64,000 nucleotides of DNA, taken from the NCBI GenBank assembly GCA_031296915.1, contig JAVDPC010000009.1, positions 124,001 through 188,000 on the forward strand, read 5' to 3'. How positions within the stretch are numbered: position 1 is the first letter of the stretch; the number at the start of each line of letters is the position of its first letter. Below are positions 61,376-64,000 of this stretch, piece by piece. Under the pieces are notes generated by a model. The model did no database searches. It was not told the origin of the DNA and saw only the letters and a program-made list of their open reading frames with translations. The position numbers and the translations under genes are program-made. This DNA comes from Cerasicoccus frondis (GTDB lineage Bacteria; Verrucomicrobiota; Verrucomicrobiia; Opitutales; Cerasicoccaceae).

Positions 61376-62061
61376 AGGGGTTCTTTCAGTTGATGGACCT
61401 GCAGGTCCCAGTATTCTGCAATTAAGGGCGTCATTTGCCGAAAGCCGATCTTCCCGCCCCCCAATACAGGGCCAAAAGCGCCTCCCGGGTCGGTCCAGCG
61501 AAAGCATTCCAGATCATCCACGCCAAAGCGCACATGCGAGCCGGACTTGATCAGCCAGATACGATAGGCTTCTTTTTGATCTGCTATGCTGGGGATCGGG
61601 TCCGCGCCTTGGGCGACGAGGTGGAAGCCATGGCTCTTGCGCAAGTTACAAGTTGTGAAGGCTCGCTCATCCAGATGCTTCCGACGAAAATAACTCACAT
61701 GCAGCGCATTGATGTCGCCGGAGTGGTATTGATTGTAAGGTCCGTTGCGCGGTGCGAGCGCAGGGTCGAGAACGTCCTCGCCATTCCGACCTTTCGCCGA
61801 AAAAAACAAGATACTAAGCCCTGGGTCCTGAATCGCGCGGTAGTTCCAGCTGATGTGCACATGGTCGGGGAAATCGACCGGACACCAAACCACCACATTG
61901 GCCGCCTGCCCCTGCCCCGGATCACGTGTTCCCTCAAGCCGCCATCGGCCGAGGGGAAAGCTAAAACCGGCGTCACCTTCGGCGATAAAGCCGTTCAGGT
62001 CACGAGCGCTCGACAGGGGATTGGCGTAAAGGCGCTCACCAAGCAATTCTTCAGGGAACAT
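61372..62061 (-). CDS. DUF1961-family protein (YesU-like)
   Basis: 229 residues, no signal. ANVVVWCPVDFPDHVHISWNYRAIQDPGLSILFFSAKG and HVSYFRRK match the DUF1961 pattern. These jelly-roll proteins are found with pectin/rhamnogalacturonan genes such as yesU. Catalytic function unproven. Coupled to the PL22-like lyase. The 263 bp upstream hold a TTGACA (62092-62097, minus strand) but no clear -10 and no gene. Confidence 0.8.
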   Translation of the reverse strand: MFPEELLGERLYANPLSSARDLNGFIAEGDAGFSFPLGRWRLEGTRDPGQGQAANVVVWCPVDFPDHVHISWNYRAIQDPGLSILFFSAKGRNGEDVLDPALAPRNGPYNQYHSGDINALHVSYFRRKHLDERAFTTCNLRKSHGFHLVAQGADPIPSIADQKEAYRIWLIKSGSHVRFGVDDLECFRWTDPGGAFGPVLGGGKIGFRQMTPLIAEYWDLQVHQLKEPL

Positions 62062-62324
62062 GCATCAGCATCTTGGATTGTGTTGCCAATGTGTCAATCA
62101 TACAAATGATTAAGCCCCAAAGGACAGTTCACGGAACTCAAAAATAGCTCCAGGCAACCTGCATTTCGCCGGATGTTGGGCGTAATCTCCAAACGATATC
62201 CCCAGAACTGAATGACCAGCGCCCCTGATCGATCATGCAATCGGGTGACTTTTAGGATTGGCCTCAATCCATCAGTTACATTAATTTTAAATCCACAACG
62301 TAAATCAAAACGCTAATCAAACTC

Positions 62325-64000
62325 ATGCCCCCCCACTCGATCAATTTCAGTTCGCTGAAGGCTAAGCTGCAAGGCGAGCTGCACACCGGCGAACTGATGC
62401 GCCGCCTCTACTCCACTGATGCCTCGGAATATCAGGAAATGCCCACTGCAGTGGCCTTTCCCGAAGCCGAAAGCGACATTCCAGCCTTGATCAATTTTGC
62501 CCGTAAAAACGGCCTCTCTCTGATCCCGCGAACGGCGGGCACCTCACTCGCCGGGCAAGTGGTCGGCAATGGCATTGTGGTCGACCTGAGCAGACTGAAC
62601 ACAATCAAGCGCATCGACGGCCCCAACCGCCGTGTCATTGTGCAACCTGGCGTCGTCCGCAATGAGCTTAATCAAGCCATCCACGGCCATGGCATGCTCT
62701 TTGGCCCGGAGACCTCCACCGCCAATCGCGCCATGATCGGCGGCATGGTGGGGAACAATTCCTGCGGCTCAAACTCAGTCGTTTACGGTAGTGCGCGCGA
62801 GCACCTCATCTCCTGCCGGGGGTTTCTGAGCGACGGGAGCGAGGTGTCTTTCAAAGCCCTGACGCCGGATGAGTTTTCCGCCAAATGTGAAGGCGACTCG
62901 CTCGAAGCATCGATCTATCGTGAATGCCGTGATCTGCTGGGAGATGACGGTAATCGCGCCACCATCACCGAGCGCTTCCCCAAGTCCTCCATCCCCCGTC
63001 GCAACACCGGCTATGCGCTGGACATGCTGATGGACGCCAATGTCTTCAGCCCGGATTCCAACAAGCCGTTCAACCTCTGCCAGCTCATTGCGGGCAGTGA
63101 AGGCACCCTATTTATCGGCGTTGAATTTGAGCTGGATTGCAATCCCCTCCCCCCGCCATGCAGCGCATTGATGGTGGGTCATTTTGAGACCGTGCTTGAG
63201 TCGTTGAATTCGGTCAGTCTCGCGCTCGCGGAGAAGCCGTTTGCGGTAGAGCTCATCGACCGCAATATCCTTGAGGCCACCAAGCGCAACCGCGAGCAAC
63301 TGCAAAACCGATTCTTTGTAGAAGGCGATCCTGGTGCGATTCTCGTGGTCGATATCCGTCGTGAAACCGAAGACGAAATCGACATCGCGCTCACTCATTT
63401 AATTAACAACATGAAGTTCGCGAAACTCGGCTACGCTTATCCAGTGCTTCGCGGCGCCGATCAGGGCAAAGTCTGGGAACTCCGCCGCGCCGGCCAAGGG
63501 CTCATGAGCAACATCCCCGGCGACGAAAAGCCTCGCGAAGTCGTGGAAGACACCGCCGTCGACGTGCGTGACCTCCCCGCCTACATCGGTGAGTTCGATG
63601 AAATCATGCGCGAAAAGCACGGCATCGACTGCGTTTATTACGCGCACGCTGGCTCGGGGGAATTGCACACGCGGCCAATGTTCAACCTGAAGACGGCGGA
63701 TGGCATGCGGAAATTCCGCGGCGTTGCCGAAGACATTGCGAATCTTGTCCGCAAATACAACGGCTCACTCAGCGGCGAGCACGGCGACGGTCGCCTGCGT
63801 GGTGAATTCATCCCCCTCATGGTCGGCGAGGAATGCTATGCGATGATGAAGCGCATCAAAGCGGCCTTTGATCCACTGAATATCTTTAACCCCGGCAAGA
63901 TCGTGGATACGCCGCCCATGGACACCGCGCTCCGCTACGGCCCAGACAAGCCCTACCCGGAATACGAAACGATTTTTGACTTCGAAGATGTGCATGGCTT
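62325..64000 (+). CDS. FAD-binding oxidoreductase, GlcD/D-lactate dehydrogenase-like (3' end cut)
   Basis: At least 558 residues, open at the window end. FAD-binding PCMH domain: VAFPEAESDIPALINFARKNGL, PRTAGTSLAGQVVG, GMLFGPETSTANRAMIGGMVGNNSCGS. C-terminal FAD-oxidase domain: YYAHAGSGELHTRPMFNL and SGEHGDGRLRGEF. Close to the YdiJ/GlcD class, which often continues into Fe-S (CxxC) domains; length beyond the window is unknown. It probably oxidises a 2-hydroxy acid. Start ATG at 62325 lacks a clear SD. Confidence 0.88.
   Translation, partial: MPPHSINFSSLKAKLQGELHTGELMRRLYSTDASEYQEMPTAVAFPEAESDIPALINFARKNGLSLIPRTAGTSLAGQVVGNGIVVDLSRLNTIKRIDGPNRRVIVQPGVVRNELNQAIHGHGMLFGPETSTANRAMIGGMVGNNSCGSNSVVYGSAREHLISCRGFLSDGSEVSFKALTPDEFSAKCEGDSLEASIYRECRDLLGDDGNRATITERFPKSSIPRRNTGYALDMLMDANVFSPDSNKPFNLCQLIAGSEGTLFIGVEFELDCNPLPPPCSALMVGHFETVLESLNSVSLALAEKPFAVELIDRNILEATKRNREQLQNRFFVEGDPGAILVVDIRRETEDEIDIALTHLINNMKFAKLGYAYPVLRGADQGKVWELRRAGQGLMSNIPGDEKPREVVEDTAVDVRDLPAYIGEFDEIMREKHGIDCVYYAHAGSGELHTRPMFNLKTADGMRKFRGVAEDIANLVRKYNGSLSGEHGDGRLRGEFIPLMVGEECYAMMKRIKAAFDPLNIFNPGKIVDTPPMDTALRYGPDKPYPEYETIFDFEDVHG

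Noticed and set aside
1..64000. CRISPR arrays, rRNA operons, intact transposases or prophage
   Set aside because: Looked for regular direct repeats with spacers, rRNA signatures and DDE/integrase motifs; none seen apart from the four-unit 22-bp array.

Overview
The window looks like a chromosomal segment of a marine-type bacterium of the Verrucomicrobiota, most likely class Opitutae. This is inferred from three proteins with PEP-CTERM sorting tails, a Gram-negative-style dcw cluster with a meso-diaminopimelate MurE, a MurC-MurB fusion, a sulfotransferase, polysaccharide-degradation genes and the base composition. There is no rRNA gene to settle the taxonomy.

Layout. Positions 1-5.9 kb hold a truncated FAD halogenase-like oxidoreductase, a chorismatase and a UbiE-type methyltransferase, which look like the edge of an aryl-polyene or xanthomonadin-like pigment locus. 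Two GT4 glycosyltransferases and an SDR follow. Positions 5.9-27.3 kb are one long minus-strand division and cell-wall (dcw) run: mraZ, a small ORF, rsmH, a small ORF, ftsL-like, ftsI, murE, murF, mraY, murD, a LysM protein, ftsW, murG, murC-murB, ddl, ftsQ, ftsA, ftsZ, then an ABC-F ATPase. Four GTGGG repeats upstream of mraZ look like the MraZ operator. Positions 27.5-38.5 kb carry housekeeping and accessory genes: tlyA, rpsU, trmH, ferritin, an HTH-metallo-beta-lactamase fusion, PEP-CTERM proteins and a sulfotransferase. Positions 38.8-45.1 kb hold leuC, a cytochrome c/sugar dehydrogenase, a long MurQ-like SIS protein and a GH20 hexosaminidase.

Positions 45.3-50.8 kb hold a cobalamin riboswitch in front of an AspT/YidE-type transporter, a cysteine-rich small protein, then divergent metR and metE. 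Positions 50.9-51.6 kb look like a mobile-element scar: four 22-bp direct repeats, a small HTH ORF and tRNA-Arg(TCT). Positions 51.7-57.9 kb hold a Fur/Zur-type regulator and a complete biotin operon (bioA-B-D-F, BioH-like, BioC), with a BirA-like dyad upstream. Positions 57.9-60.3 kb hold a flavodoxin, HmuS-like, unknown, fur iron operon with a Fur-box-like dyad. Positions 60.3-64 kb hold a PL22-like lyase, a DUF1961 protein and the start of a large FAD-linked oxidase.

The most unusual signal is a dispersed 17-bp palindrome, (A/G)CTTTG-N5-CAAAG(T/C). There are about 17 copies here, all inside or overlapping coding sequence and in all three reading frames. The scattered genes fall into coherent cell tasks: envelope synthesis and recycling, biotin and methionine/cobalamin metabolism, iron handling, and polysaccharide use.
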